The position numbers and the translations under genes were made by a program. A stretch of 24,414 nt of DNA from positions 1 through 24,414 of the forward strand of contig JAQIBO010000522.1 in NCBI GenBank assembly GCA_027859055.1, in the 5' to 3' direction. The stretch is from Spirochaeta sp. (GTDB lineage Bacteria > Spirochaetota > Spirochaetia > DSM-27196 > Alkalispirochaetaceae). The notes beneath the pieces are model-generated. The model ran no database searches, was not told where the DNA came from, and saw nothing but the letters and a program-made list of their open reading frames with translations. Positions 7,546-15,822 of this stretch are shown here, piece by piece; the first letter of the stretch is position 1; every line of letters begins with the position of its first letter.

Positions 7546-8370
7546 TTACCCCTCGTCGCGTTGACTTCGGACGGTGACCTCGGCACGGTTGTAGACCAGC
7601 GAATAGGGCTCAACGCTTTTGGTCAGCCACGCGTTTCCGCCAATTACGCTGTCGTGGCCGATGACGGTCTCGCCGCCAAGTATCGTCGCGTTTGAATAGA
7701 TAATGACGTTGTCTTCTATTGTGGGATGGCGCTTCATGCTGCACATCTCCTTGCTCACGCTCAACGCGCCAAGGGTGACCCCCTGGTACAGTTTGACGTG
7801 GTCGCCGATGATCGTCGTTTCTCCAATGACGATTCCCGTTGCGTGATCGATGAAAAACGCCTCACCGATCGCCGCGCCGGGATGGATATCGACGCCGGTG
7901 CGGCGGTGGGCGTACTCGCTGATCAGGCGGGGGAAGACCGGCACCTCGGCGTGGTAAAAGCAATGGGCGATCCGATACGCCGCAATCGCGTAAAAACCCG
8001 GATACGCGGCGATCACCTCATCGAGGGACTCCGAGGCGGGATCCCCCGCGAGGATCGCCTGGGCGTCGCGCCACAGCATCGCGTACACCCTGGGCAACGC
8101 CGCGATGAACTCACCGGCGATCGCTTCCGGAGTTGCATGCAGCTTTTCGGTCAATGGCGTCAGAAGCCCGGTCAGTCCGCGTTCGATGCGGGCGAGACCG
8201 CCGATCAGTTCGTCACGGCTGCGGTATTCATCCTCGTCGCTGTGGTGTGGAAAAAGCACTCCCAGGAGCGCCTCGAGAAATCGTTCCGCACCGCGCCGGG
8301 AGGGAAAGCTCGCCCGTTCTTTATGATGAACCGCATAGAGGTGTTCCAGAAATTCCGCATCGTGTGCCAT
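7546..8370 (-). CDS. cysE: Serine O-acetyltransferase
   Basis: Makes O-acetylserine from serine and acetyl-CoA, the first step of cysteine synthesis. The C-terminal half is a left-handed beta-helix of hexapeptide repeats, from DIHPGAAIGEAFFID through VKLYQGVTLGAL, then IIYSNATILGG and IGGNAWLTKSV. The catalytic His/Asp pair lies in IDHATGIVIGET. The helical N-terminal half (about 1-140) is the extended type of the SAT family. I chose the ATG at 8370 (274 aa; MAHDAEFLEHL), with AAAGGCGGG just upstream. The frame stays open to 8493, but that would overlap the upstream Aat-like gene and adds residues of unusual composition. It lies 55 nt downstream of the Aat-like gene on the same strand. No cysK is present in the window. 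Confidence 0.92.
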   Translation of the reverse strand: MAHDAEFLEHLYAVHHKERASFPSRRGAERFLEALLGVLFPHHSDEDEYRSRDELIGGLARIERGLTGLLTPLTEKLHATPEAIAGEFIAALPRVYAMLWRDAQAILAGDPASESLDEVIAAYPGFYAIAAYRIAHCFYHAEVPVFPRLISEYAHRRTGVDIHPGAAIGEAFFIDHATGIVIGETTIIGDHVKLYQGVTLGALSVSKEMCSMKRHPTIEDNVIIYSNATILGGETVIGHDSVIGGNAWLTKSVEPYSLVYNRAEVTVRSQRDEG

Positions 8371-8425
8371 ACGCCCGCCTTTCTCGGTTTGATTCTCATC
8401 TCCGAATGTCCGTTCCAAGATAGGT

Positions 8426-9265
8426 CTATCCGCCTGATGAGACAATCTTTCTTTGCCGCTCCCTCCAGCGTTCCTCGTTGACCAGTTCCTCACAGGAGTG
8501 TGGGCCGCAAGGCGTCACCAGGCCCCCGCCGGCGTCCGTTGCACCGGAAATCGCCTCACCTGAGTGATAGAGCGCGAGAAATTCCCGCCGGGGAAGCAGC
8601 TCCGCGCCGAGACTGAGTTTGTACCCCGCCTCCATTCCGAGATCCCAGAACCGGAGCCCGCCGGTACGGAGCAGCGCCGCCGATGCGACCATTTGCACCG
8701 TCCCGCTGCCGCTCCGGCGGTGAAATCCGGACAGGCTGGTGTAGACGCCGCGCGAACAGTACCCGACCTCACCCGCGACCAACGTTTCCCCGCAGTAGAC
8801 CTCCACCGAATGGGTCTGCACTCCCTGGAATGGATGCCGATGGAGCGCGGTGAACGCCTTCACCAGCGGCGGTATGAGCCAGCCGTCGCCGTGGGTCTCC
8901 ACGACCGCACCGATCGTATCTGCAAAGTGCCGGTCAACGAAGACCGAAAGACCCCGCGCGGAACGGCGCACGTTGCGCTGAACATGGAGACGTTGAAACT
9001 CAAGCACCGCGCGCTGGTGGTGCGATTTGACGAGGAGCAGAGGCAGCTCAGGGAGGTCCAATCCCATCGGCAGGAACCCGGCGCGGCACACCGCGGCGAT
9101 CATCTCCGGACGCAGATCTTCACACGCGCAGAATTCGTCACCGTCCTCGTCCAGGAGATCCGGAACGGTTGCCAGATCGGCAGGTGACGCGATAACCGGC
9201 ATCCATCGTCTGATATGAATGCGACTGTACTGCCGCTGTTCATCTGGTGTTCGGTTCAGGCGCAT
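8426..9265 (-). CDS. Leucyl/phenylalanyl-tRNA-protein transferase-like protein (divergent)
   Basis: Classic Aat transfers Leu or Phe from tRNA to proteins with N-terminal Arg or Lys, feeding ClpS/ClpAP degradation. The 279-aa protein has the Aat layout: GFLPMG (63-68, replacing the usual GxFPW), a KSHHQRAVL-like segment, THSVEVYCGETLVAGEVGY (151-169), WDLGMEAGYKLSLGAELLPRREF (207-229, with the conserved Asp208). Where classic enzymes have GESMFS, this protein reads TSLSGFH, so a Glu considered catalytically important appears to be missing. It may be a divergent branch with a different donor or acceptor, or another GNAT-fold transferase. The ATG at 9265 has no Shine-Dalgarno, and TAGACT lies 6 nt before it. 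It is divergent to the NagD-like gene and upstream of cysE. Confidence 0.75.
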   Translation of the reverse strand: MRLNRTPDEQRQYSRIHIRRWMPVIASPADLATVPDLLDEDGDEFCACEDLRPEMIAAVCRAGFLPMGLDLPELPLLLVKSHHQRAVLEFQRLHVQRNVRRSARGLSVFVDRHFADTIGAVVETHGDGWLIPPLVKAFTALHRHPFQGVQTHSVEVYCGETLVAGEVGYCSRGVYTSLSGFHRRSGSGTVQMVASAALLRTGGLRFWDLGMEAGYKLSLGAELLPRREFLALYHSGEAISGATDAGGGLVTPCGPHSCEELVNEERWRERQRKIVSSGG

Positions 9266-9271
9266 ACCCGC

Positions 9272-9277
9272 AGTCTA
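9272..9277 (-). promoter_or_regulatory. -10-like hexamer TAGACT, leaderless-type start of the Aat-like gene
   Basis: TAGACT ends 6 nt before the ATG at 9265, which would place the transcript start on or next to the A of the ATG. No ribosome site and no good -35 element are visible. Part of a pattern repeated at other operon heads. Confidence 0.35.
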
Positions 9278-9298
9278 CCGCAAACATGACAAATCCGG

Positions 9299-9304
9299 TA
9301 TCGT
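9299..9304 (+). promoter_or_regulatory. -10-like hexamer TATCGT, leaderless-type start of the NagD-like gene
   Basis: TATCGT ends 7 nt before the ATG at 9312. No Shine-Dalgarno is visible and the -35 region is weak. With the opposing TAGACT it would place two promoters back to back within the 46-bp divergent gap. Confidence 0.3.
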
Positions 9305-9311
9305 CGGGCCA

Positions 9312-10136
9312 ATGAACGACGCACAGATCACCGACCGCCCCCGGCACCTGTACGACGCGTATATTCTCGACCTGGATGGTACCGTGTACCTGGGCGATGC
9401 GTTACTTCCCGGTGCTCAGGAGGTGGTTACGGAGCTCATGTCCCGCGATATTCCGCGCCTCTATCTGTCCAACAACCCCACTCGTGATCGGGAGATGTAC
9501 GTTCGCAAATTGAACGATCTGGGTATTCCGGCGAGACCGGAAGAGGTAATCACCACCGTCTTTACCACCACCCAGTGGCTGCTGCAAAACGCCCCGGACG
9601 CCACGGTCTTTCCGATCGCCGAAGAGCCTCTGATTCGCGCCCTCCACGCGGCGGGTATTCGCATATCCGAGGATCCCCGGGAGATCGATATCGTCATCGC
9701 CTCCTACGACCGGGAGGTGCACTGGAAAAAGCTGCAAATCGCCTTCGAGGCGATCTGGTATTACAAACGGGCGTACCTCATCGCCACCAATCCCGATATG
9801 TTCTGTCCGTTTCCCGGTGGCCGCGGTGAGGTTGACGCGGGGGCGATCATCGCGGCACTTGAGGCCACCACCGGCACAAAACTGCGCGTCAACTGCGGCA
9901 AGCCGAGTCCGGTCATGCTTCGTACGATCGGACAGGCGCTGGGAATCGAGCTGGAGCGATCCCTTATCGTCGGAGACCGTCTGTACACGGAGATCAGGAT
10001 GGGAATTGAGGCCGGTGTGGATACGGCGCTGGTTCTCACCGGCGAAACCGACCTGCCCATGCTCTCGGAAACCGCCGGCCGATTCCACCCGACGTACGTG
10101 CTGCCCTCGATTGCCGAGATCCTCCCGTCGCCGTAA
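9312..10136 (+). CDS. HAD-IIA phosphatase, NagD/AraL-like
   Basis: Promiscuous sugar-phosphate or nucleotide phosphatase family with a large C2-type cap, cytoplasmic. From the ATG at 9312 (274 aa), motif I is ILDLDGTVYLGD with Asp20 as nucleophile and Asp22 as acid/base. Motif II is YLSNNPTRD, with the Asn-Asn typical of NagD/AraL. Motif III is GKPSP and motif IV is GDRLYTEIRMG. Length and motif order fit the family closely. The frame is open from a possible start at 9219, but those codons lie opposite the 5' end of the Aat-like gene and look unlike protein. The next gene begins 75 nt downstream on the same strand. The substrate cannot be assigned. Context gives no sugar pathway other than the trehalose operon further along. 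Confidence 0.88.
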   Translation: MNDAQITDRPRHLYDAYILDLDGTVYLGDALLPGAQEVVTELMSRDIPRLYLSNNPTRDREMYVRKLNDLGIPARPEEVITTVFTTTQWLLQNAPDATVFPIAEEPLIRALHAAGIRISEDPREIDIVIASYDREVHWKKLQIAFEAIWYYKRAYLIATNPDMFCPFPGGRGEVDAGAIIAALEATTGTKLRVNCGKPSPVMLRTIGQALGIELERSLIVGDRLYTEIRMGIEAGVDTALVLTGETDLPMLSETAGRFHPTYVLPSIAEILPSP

Positions 10137-10160
10137 CGCAACAGTTTTTGTCCAGATGTT

Positions 10161-10179
10161 TTGTACAATTCTTGTGCAA
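10161..10179. promoter_or_regulatory. Two tandem palindromic 8-mers, candidate operator
   Basis: TTGTACAA (10161-10168, a perfect palindrome) and TTGTGCAA (10172-10179, one mismatch to the first) are repeated with 11-bp centre spacing, one helical turn. They sit about 20-35 bp upstream of the -10-like TATCAT (10198-10203), across the expected -35 region of the EAL gene. Such a layout suits a dimeric regulator binding twice on one face of the DNA. Which protein binds is unknown. Confidence 0.35.
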
Positions 10180-10197
10180 GAAATGGCTTTTCTGTCG

Positions 10198-10203
10198 TAT
10201 CAT
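10198..10203 (+). promoter_or_regulatory. -10-like hexamer TATCAT before the EAL gene
   Basis: TATCAT matches five of six consensus positions and ends 8 nt before the ATG at 10212, implying a leader of only about 2 nt. There is no convincing ribosome site: GAAGA is only 3 nt from the ATG. The -35 region coincides with the second palindrome. Confidence 0.4.
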
Positions 10204-10211
10204 TGAAGATA

Positions 10212-11900
10212 ATGAATGAGCTGATTTTTCGCTCCGCCCTCAATACGACCAACGAAACGGTCGTTATCGTCGATACAGACCTGACGATCCAGTTTGCAAA
10301 CGCACGGTTTTCCACGCAGATGCAGGCGCCTCCGGAAGATTTGCAGGGCACCTCACTCACCGCGGTCTGCGAGCCGGATACCGCCGCCACCCTCTTTGAA
10401 CACCTTGATGCCGCGTTGACCGGGGCGCCGCAGGCGCTCTCAGGACGTAACATTCTCAACCGCCGTGACCAATCGGAGCAGATCACCTGCACTCCGGTTT
10501 CCGCGGATGGAACGGAACACACCGACGATACGGAAAACCCGCCTGCGTACGTGATTATCACCGCGCGGAATGAAACCGCAACCGGTCGGCCCGACGAAAG
10601 CAGACACCAGATGGAGTTTCAGGACCCGGTCACCGGCCTGCTCAACCGACGATCAATCAGGATCGTTACAGACCGGGAGATAACCCGTGCCGACCGCGGC
10701 GCTCCGAACCTGGCGCTGCTCTTTATCATGCTGCGCAACTTCAAAGAGATTAACCAGATGCACGGCCATACGATCGGAGACCTTCTCCTTGAAAACACCG
10801 GCATCCGAATTCGCGAGTCGGTCCGTAAGACCGACTACGTTTTTCGCTGGGAAGGGACCAATCTGGTGGTACTCCTGCCGGAACTTGCGACACCGCTGGA
10901 CGCACTTATCGTCGCGGAAAAAATACAGTCGGCGGTGACGGTGCCGTATCGGTTTCGCGATCTGGACCTCGCCCCGGCGTGCCATATCGGTATTGCGTTG
11001 TACCCGACCGATGCAACCGACGCGGAGGAGCTGTTCAACTGCGCCAACTCCGCGGTAATCGAGGCGGAACAACAGCAGCAGCCGGTGATGCACTTTGACG
11101 TGGAAACCCATCGCACCGCTTCGGATCGTCTCCACTTGCGAACAGGTCTGCAGCGCGCATTTGAACGGGGAGAGCTGGAGCTGTACTACCAGCCGATCGT
11201 CGACCACGCCGGGACGATTCGTGGTGCGGAAGCACTCATGCGCTGGAACCATCCGGAACAAGGACTTCTTTCTCCCGGAGCGTTTATCGGGATCGCCGAA
11301 GACAGCCGGCTGATCGCGCCGATCGACAAGCTCGCTTTGTACAGCGCCGCCCGCGCGGTTGTGGAATGGGGCGCAACGCACGATCTGTTCGTGACGCTTA
11401 ACATCAGCGCGATAAACATCTCTGACTCAACGCTGCCGATCGTAGTCAGTCAGGCGATGATCGACGCGGGCCTGAAAGATCCGTCCCGCCTCAAGCTGGA
11501 GCTCACCGAAAGCCGAACGATCGAGAACCGCGAGTATTCCCGGGCCGCGATGGACGAACTGAACACAATGGGCGTTGATATCTGGATCGACGATTTCGGT
11601 CCCGGACAGTCGTCGCTCAGTTACCTCAAACATCTGCCGGTGACAACGGTCAAGATCGACCGCGATTTTATCGCCGAACTGGGGCGCAGTCGTGAAGACA
11701 TCGACTACCTGACGGGAATTATCAACACGATCCGCTCCCGAGGCAAAAAGGTGGTGGTTGAGGGTGTGAGCTCCCGGGAACAGTACGAACTTCTCCGAAC
11801 GCTGCCGATCGACTATTTGCAGGGCTTCTATTTTTCCAAACCAGTTCCCGCCGCCGATTTTGTCAGGCAAGTGCACGCCGGGCGTCCGCTTCCGTTGTAA
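10212..11900 (+). CDS. PAS-GGDEF(degenerate)-EAL protein, predicted c-di-GMP phosphodiesterase
   Basis: Predicted soluble enzyme that linearises cyclic di-GMP. From the ATG at 10212 it has 562 aa. A PAS-like domain occupies about 1-115, beginning NTTNETVVIVDTDLTIQFANARF. A GGDEF domain follows (about 130-300) whose signature reads W-EGTNL-VVLL (214-218) instead of GGDEF, so cyclase activity is very unlikely. An EAL domain follows (about 305-560) with its key residues intact: E340 in AEALMRW, the Asn in NISAINI, the Glu in LELTES, D460-D461 in IDDFGPGQSSLSYLK, the Lys in VKIDRDF, E517 in VVVEGVSS and QGFYFSKP. It has no membrane segment. The degenerate GGDEF may bind GTP as an activator, as in some known proteins. 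It stops 32 nt before treX and may be the first gene of the trehalose operon. Confidence 0.9.
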   Translation: MNELIFRSALNTTNETVVIVDTDLTIQFANARFSTQMQAPPEDLQGTSLTAVCEPDTAATLFEHLDAALTGAPQALSGRNILNRRDQSEQITCTPVSADGTEHTDDTENPPAYVIITARNETATGRPDESRHQMEFQDPVTGLLNRRSIRIVTDREITRADRGAPNLALLFIMLRNFKEINQMHGHTIGDLLLENTGIRIRESVRKTDYVFRWEGTNLVVLLPELATPLDALIVAEKIQSAVTVPYRFRDLDLAPACHIGIALYPTDATDAEELFNCANSAVIEAEQQQQPVMHFDVETHRTASDRLHLRTGLQRAFERGELELYYQPIVDHAGTIRGAEALMRWNHPEQGLLSPGAFIGIAEDSRLIAPIDKLALYSAARAVVEWGATHDLFVTLNISAINISDSTLPIVVSQAMIDAGLKDPSRLKLELTESRTIENREYSRAAMDELNTMGVDIWIDDFGPGQSSLSYLKHLPVTTVKIDRDFIAELGRSREDIDYLTGIINTIRSRGKKVVVEGVSSREQYELLRTLPIDYLQGFYFSKPVPAADFVRQVHAGRPLPL

Positions 11901-11924
11901 CACTCCCGGTACATGTCATACCCT
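11895..11924 (+). promoter_or_regulatory. Possible promoter of treX
   Basis: TTGTAA (11895-11900, overlapping the EAL stop codon) is 18 nt from TACCCT (11919-11924). The ATG at 11933 follows 8 nt later and has no Shine-Dalgarno, again a leaderless-type layout. TACCCT is a weak -10, so read-through from the EAL gene may matter more. Confidence 0.25.
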
Positions 11925-11932
11925 TGCATACG

Positions 11933-14047
11933 ATGACAGAATCGACGAAATACCGGCTTTGGCCCGGTAGACCGTACCCGTTGGGTGCAACATGGAACGG
12001 CAGTGGCGTGAATTTCGCGCTGTTTTCGAAACACGCCGAGGCTGTAGAGCTGTGCCTGTTTGATGAGACCGGGTCCGACGAAATAGCCCGCATTCCCCTT
12101 CCGGAATATACGAATGAGATCTGGCACGGATATCTTCCGGACCTGCGACCGGGACAACTGTACGGATACCGCGTCTACGGCCCGTATCGGCCGGAAGAGG
12201 GGCACCGGTTCAACCCGAACAAGCTTTTGATAGATCCGTACGCGCGGAGCCTCCACGGGAGCGTGGAGTGGCATGACGCTCTGTTCGGCTATATCGTCGG
12301 CAGCGAGGACGGCGACCTGAGTTTTGACGAGCGGGATTCCGCTCCATACGTTCCAAAATGCCGCGTTATCGACGATGCGTTCACCTGGGGGCGCACCCCC
12401 AAACCGGACACTCCGCTGGACCAGAGCATCATTTATGAGCTGCACGCCCGCGGTTACACGATGCAGCACCCCGGTGTTCCCGATGAACTGCGTGGCACCT
12501 TCGCCGGCCTCTCTCATCCGGAAGTGGTCGAATACGTGAAAGAGCTGGGTGTTACCGCGGTTGAACTGCTGCCGGTGCACAGTTTCGTTCGCGACCGCAC
12601 ACTTGTTGAAAAGGGGTTAACCAACTACTGGGGTTACAACAGCATCGGGTTTTTTGCCCCGGACAACCAGTACCTCGCCGGGGACGCCATCGAGGACTTC
12701 AAAACGTTTGTCCAGGTGATGCACGACGCCGGTATCGAAGTGTATCTTGACGTGGTCTATAACCACACCGCCGAAGGCAACCATCTCGGCCCGACCCTCT
12801 CGTTTCGGGGCATCGACAACGTGTCCTATTACAGCCTGGTCGCCGATACACCGCGCTACTACTTGGACTACACCGGCACCGGCAACAGCCTGGAATTGCT
12901 CCATCCCCAGGTGCTGCGTATGGTCACCGACTCGCTCCGCTACTGGACGCGGGAAATGCGCGTTGACGGCTTCCGGTTTGACCTGGCGACGACGCTGGCG
13001 CGGGTCAAGGGCGCATACAACCGAAACTCCGGGTTTTTCGATATCGTCGCCCAGGATCCGGTTCTCTCTTCGGTCAAGTTGATCGCGGAACCGTGGGATA
13101 CCGGCCCGGATGGATACCAGGTGGGAAACTTTCCTCCCGGATGGAGCGAGTGGAACGACCGCTACCGGGACACGATTCGGAAGTTCTGGAAGGGAGATTC
13201 CGGCCAGCTTCCGGAATTGGCCTCGCGACTGGCCGGCTCCAGCGATATATACAACCGCGAAGGACGCCGGCCGTGGGCCTCCATCAACTTTGTCACCGCC
13301 CACGACGGATTCACGCTCCATGACCTGGTGAGTTACAACGGCAAACACAACGAGGACAACGGTGAGGAAAACCGTGACGGCAGTGACAACAACCTGAGCT
13401 GGAATTCCGGGATTGAGGGCGCTACCGATGATCCGAAGGTCCGCGATCTTCGCTTCCGACAGATGAAGAACTTTCTCGGTACGTTGCTTCTGAGTCAGGG
13501 TGTGCCGATGATCACCGCCGGCGATGAACAGGCGAGAACACAAGGGGGCAACAACAACGCCTACTGCCAGGATGGACCGCTCAGCTGGATTTCCTGGGAG
13601 GATCCGTCTCCCGAGGCAGCGCGCCTTCTCGAGTTTACCCGACAACTGATCCGTCTTCGCAAGGAACATATCGTCCTGAGACGGTCCCGTTTCTTTCATG
13701 GATGCCAGATTCCCGACACCGAGGTCCGCGACGTGACGTGGTTGACCCCGGCCGGCGAGGAGATTGCCGAGCCGGACTGGCACAACACGCAGCTCAAGAG
13801 CATTCAGGTCCTGATCAGCGGTGAAGCGGGCAGCCGCTTTCTCAGCGAGACCGGTGAACAGGAACCGGACGACACCTTTTTGCTCATCCTGCATGCCGCC
13901 CACCGGCGCCGGCAGTTCACGATTCCGCCGCCTCCGGCGGGCCATGCGTGGTACCGGGAAGTCTCCAGCGGTAAGGCGACGATGCGACAGGGCAAGGTCG
14001 GTCTCGATGGCCGGAGCTTCGCACTGTACCGAAGGACCCACCGATGA
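11933..14047 (+). CDS. glgX: Glycogen debranching enzyme (isoamylase-type, TreX/GlgX)
   Basis: Hydrolyses alpha-1,6 branch points of glycogen or maltodextrins, freeing linear chains for TreY. The 704-aa protein (ATG at 11933) has an N-terminal CBM48-type domain (WPGRPYPLGATWNGSGVNFALFS, about 8-100) and a GH13 barrel. Active-site residues: Asp350 as nucleophile in VDGFRFDLAT, Glu386 as acid/base in LIAEPWDTG, and Asp458 in TAHDGFTLHD. The NGKHNEDNGEENRDG loop and the C-terminal QGVPMITAGDEQARTQGGNNNAYCQD are GlgX/TreX signatures. It overlaps treZ by 4 nt (ATGA at 14044). The order debrancher-treZ-treY is the classic trehalose operon, so treX would be an equally good name. The start lacks a Shine-Dalgarno; a TTG at 11924 is an in-frame alternative. 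Confidence 0.95.
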   Translation: MTESTKYRLWPGRPYPLGATWNGSGVNFALFSKHAEAVELCLFDETGSDEIARIPLPEYTNEIWHGYLPDLRPGQLYGYRVYGPYRPEEGHRFNPNKLLIDPYARSLHGSVEWHDALFGYIVGSEDGDLSFDERDSAPYVPKCRVIDDAFTWGRTPKPDTPLDQSIIYELHARGYTMQHPGVPDELRGTFAGLSHPEVVEYVKELGVTAVELLPVHSFVRDRTLVEKGLTNYWGYNSIGFFAPDNQYLAGDAIEDFKTFVQVMHDAGIEVYLDVVYNHTAEGNHLGPTLSFRGIDNVSYYSLVADTPRYYLDYTGTGNSLELLHPQVLRMVTDSLRYWTREMRVDGFRFDLATTLARVKGAYNRNSGFFDIVAQDPVLSSVKLIAEPWDTGPDGYQVGNFPPGWSEWNDRYRDTIRKFWKGDSGQLPELASRLAGSSDIYNREGRRPWASINFVTAHDGFTLHDLVSYNGKHNEDNGEENRDGSDNNLSWNSGIEGATDDPKVRDLRFRQMKNFLGTLLLSQGVPMITAGDEQARTQGGNNNAYCQDGPLSWISWEDPSPEAARLLEFTRQLIRLRKEHIVLRRSRFFHGCQIPDTEVRDVTWLTPAGEEIAEPDWHNTQLKSIQVLISGEAGSRFLSETGEQEPDDTFLLILHAAHRRRQFTIPPPPAGHAWYREVSSGKATMRQGKVGLDGRSFALYRRTHR

Positions 14048-15822
14048 GCGCCTTTGTCTACCACCACGGACCGGACATGCGCGCCGACGGGGTCGTTTTC
14101 CGGCTGTGGGCGCCGGAGGCGCGGAGCGTCGCCCTGGAGCTCGAGGGGGACATGCACCATATGCGCCGCAGTGGTGACGGATGGGTCCACTCGGAACCAC
14201 TGCCGGCGGTGATCGGTGCGCGGTACGGGTTTCGTATAAATGACGACCTGCTGGTGCCGGATCCCGCCTCGCGGCAACAGGAAGATGATGTCCACGGCCG
14301 CAGTGTGGTATGTGGCGCTGGTGGGGCGCATGGTGATAATGGGGCACAGAGCGAGTGGCGAAACCGAAGCTGGGCGGAAACGGTTTTGTACGAACTGCAC
14401 ACCGGGACGTTTACGCCGGAGGGTACGTTCCGCGGCGTCGCCGCAGAGCTTCCCCGGCTCCGTGAGCTCGGCATTACCGCCGTGGAACTGATGCCGGTGG
14501 CCGACTTTCCCGGACGGTGGAACTGGGGATACGACGGCGTGCTTCCGTTTGCCCCGGACCGGCGCTACGGAACACCGAAAGAATTGCACGACCTGGTTGA
14601 AAGCGCCCACCGGCACGGTCTGGCGTTGTGGCTGGATGTGGTCTACAACCATTTCGGACCGGAGGGAAACTACCTGCACCTGTATGCCCCGCAGTTTTTT
14701 TCCGATTCGATCAATACCCCGTGGGGGCCCGGCATCGACTTCACCCGACCGGCGGTCCGGCAGTTTTTTATTGAAAACGCGGTCTACTGGACGCGCGAGT
14801 TCGGTGTTGACGGACTGCGACTCGACGCTGTGCACGCCATTGAAGACCCGTCGGAACGAGACGGCGGCCTCCACATCCTCGACGAGCTCGCTGCAACGGT
14901 GCGTCGCGCCGCCCCGCCCGGCAAAACGGTACATCTGGTCCTGGAAAATGACAGGAACCAGGCGCGCTTTCTATCGACCGCCGCCCCGGGAGATTCTGCA
15001 GGGGTGGCTCCGTCCCGCTACAGCGGCCAGTGGAACGACGACATTCACCACGCGTTTCACATTCTGCTGACCGGTGAAACGTTCGGGTACTACAAGGACT
15101 ACGCAGACCGGCCGGAGCACCATCTTGTCCGCGCGCTCGCAGAAGGATACGTGTACCAGGGGGACATCTCTCCGGGCAGCGGTGAGCCCCGGGGGGAGCC
15201 GAGCACCCATCTGTCCCCCACCCGCTTTATCGCGTTTCTGCAGAACCACGACCAGATCGGAAACCGTGCCTGGGGGGAGCGATTGCGCTCCCTCGCCTCA
15301 CCGGAAGCATTGGAAGCGGCGATATCCGCACTTCTTCTCAGCCCTCAGACACCACTTCTGTTTATGGGTGAAGAGGTTGGAGCGGAGACACCGTTCCAGT
15401 TTTTCTGCGATTTTCACGATGAACTTGCCGAGGCGGTCCGTGCCGGTCGCCGACGGGAGTTCGGTCTGGACGATATTCCCGACCCGATTGCAAAAACAAC
15501 CGTTGACGCCGGCGTCCCCGGGGAATACCCCGAGAACCGCTGGACCGCGCTGTACCGTACGCTTCTCACGATTCGCCGGCGCGAACTGGTCCCGCTGCTT
15601 CCCCGGATGGTGGCGGGAACGTACACCGAACGCACCGACACGGCCCCGGTTGTTACCTGGAGCGCCGGAGACACGCGCTGGCGCCTTGCGGTGAATCTCA
15701 GCGCCACCCCGCGGGCGCTTCCGGAATCTCCGCGCGGTGTCGCTGTCTATCCCGCCGACACTCTACCGGTCGACCGCATTCCCCGATGGACAACGGCAGT
15801 CTGGAAGGAGACGACCACATGA
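14044..15822 (+). CDS. treZ: Malto-oligosyltrehalose trehalohydrolase
   Basis: Cleaves the alpha-1,4 bond next to the trehalose end of maltooligosyltrehalose, releasing free trehalose. The 592-aa protein is full length. An N-terminal beta domain begins VVFRLWAPEARSVALELEG. The GH13 barrel has LYELHTGTFTPEGTFRG, ELMPVADFPGRWNWGYDG and VVYNHFGPEGNYLHLY. Predicted catalytic residues are Asp261 in DGLRLDAVHAI, Glu301 in LVLENDRN and Asp403 in LQNHDQIGNRA. FMGEEVGAETPFQFFCDFHDE is a TreZ hallmark. Its ATG lies within the treX stop (ATGA) and its own stop overlaps the treY start in the same way, indicating translational coupling and a balanced supply of the pathway enzymes. Confidence 0.97.
   Translation: MSAFVYHHGPDMRADGVVFRLWAPEARSVALELEGDMHHMRRSGDGWVHSEPLPAVIGARYGFRINDDLLVPDPASRQQEDDVHGRSVVCGAGGAHGDNGAQSEWRNRSWAETVLYELHTGTFTPEGTFRGVAAELPRLRELGITAVELMPVADFPGRWNWGYDGVLPFAPDRRYGTPKELHDLVESAHRHGLALWLDVVYNHFGPEGNYLHLYAPQFFSDSINTPWGPGIDFTRPAVRQFFIENAVYWTREFGVDGLRLDAVHAIEDPSERDGGLHILDELAATVRRAAPPGKTVHLVLENDRNQARFLSTAAPGDSAGVAPSRYSGQWNDDIHHAFHILLTGETFGYYKDYADRPEHHLVRALAEGYVYQGDISPGSGEPRGEPSTHLSPTRFIAFLQNHDQIGNRAWGERLRSLASPEALEAAISALLLSPQTPLLFMGEEVGAETPFQFFCDFHDELAEAVRAGRRREFGLDDIPDPIAKTTVDAGVPGEYPENRWTALYRTLLTIRRRELVPLLPRMVAGTYTERTDTAPVVTWSAGDTRWRLAVNLSATPRALPESPRGVAVYPADTLPVDRIPRWTTAVWKETTT

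Noticed and set aside
5754..7577. 607-codon plus-strand open frame
   Set aside because: It lies opposite the acetyltransferase and PfkB genes, whose motifs are unmistakable. Its translation has no recognisable domain and is Arg/Pro/Gly-rich, as expected for an antisense frame in GC-rich DNA.
8371..8493. N-terminal extension of serine acetyltransferase
   Set aside because: It would overlap the Aat-like gene by 68 nt, lacks family similarity, and the ATG at 8370 has a ribosome site.
9219..9311. N-terminal extension of the NagD-like phosphatase
   Set aside because: Cys/Arg-rich residues overlapping the divergent gene's start; the family begins close to the DLDGT motif.
12617..14347. 576-codon minus-strand open frame across treX/treZ
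   Set aside because: Antisense shadow of two clear GH13 genes; no start context and no domain.
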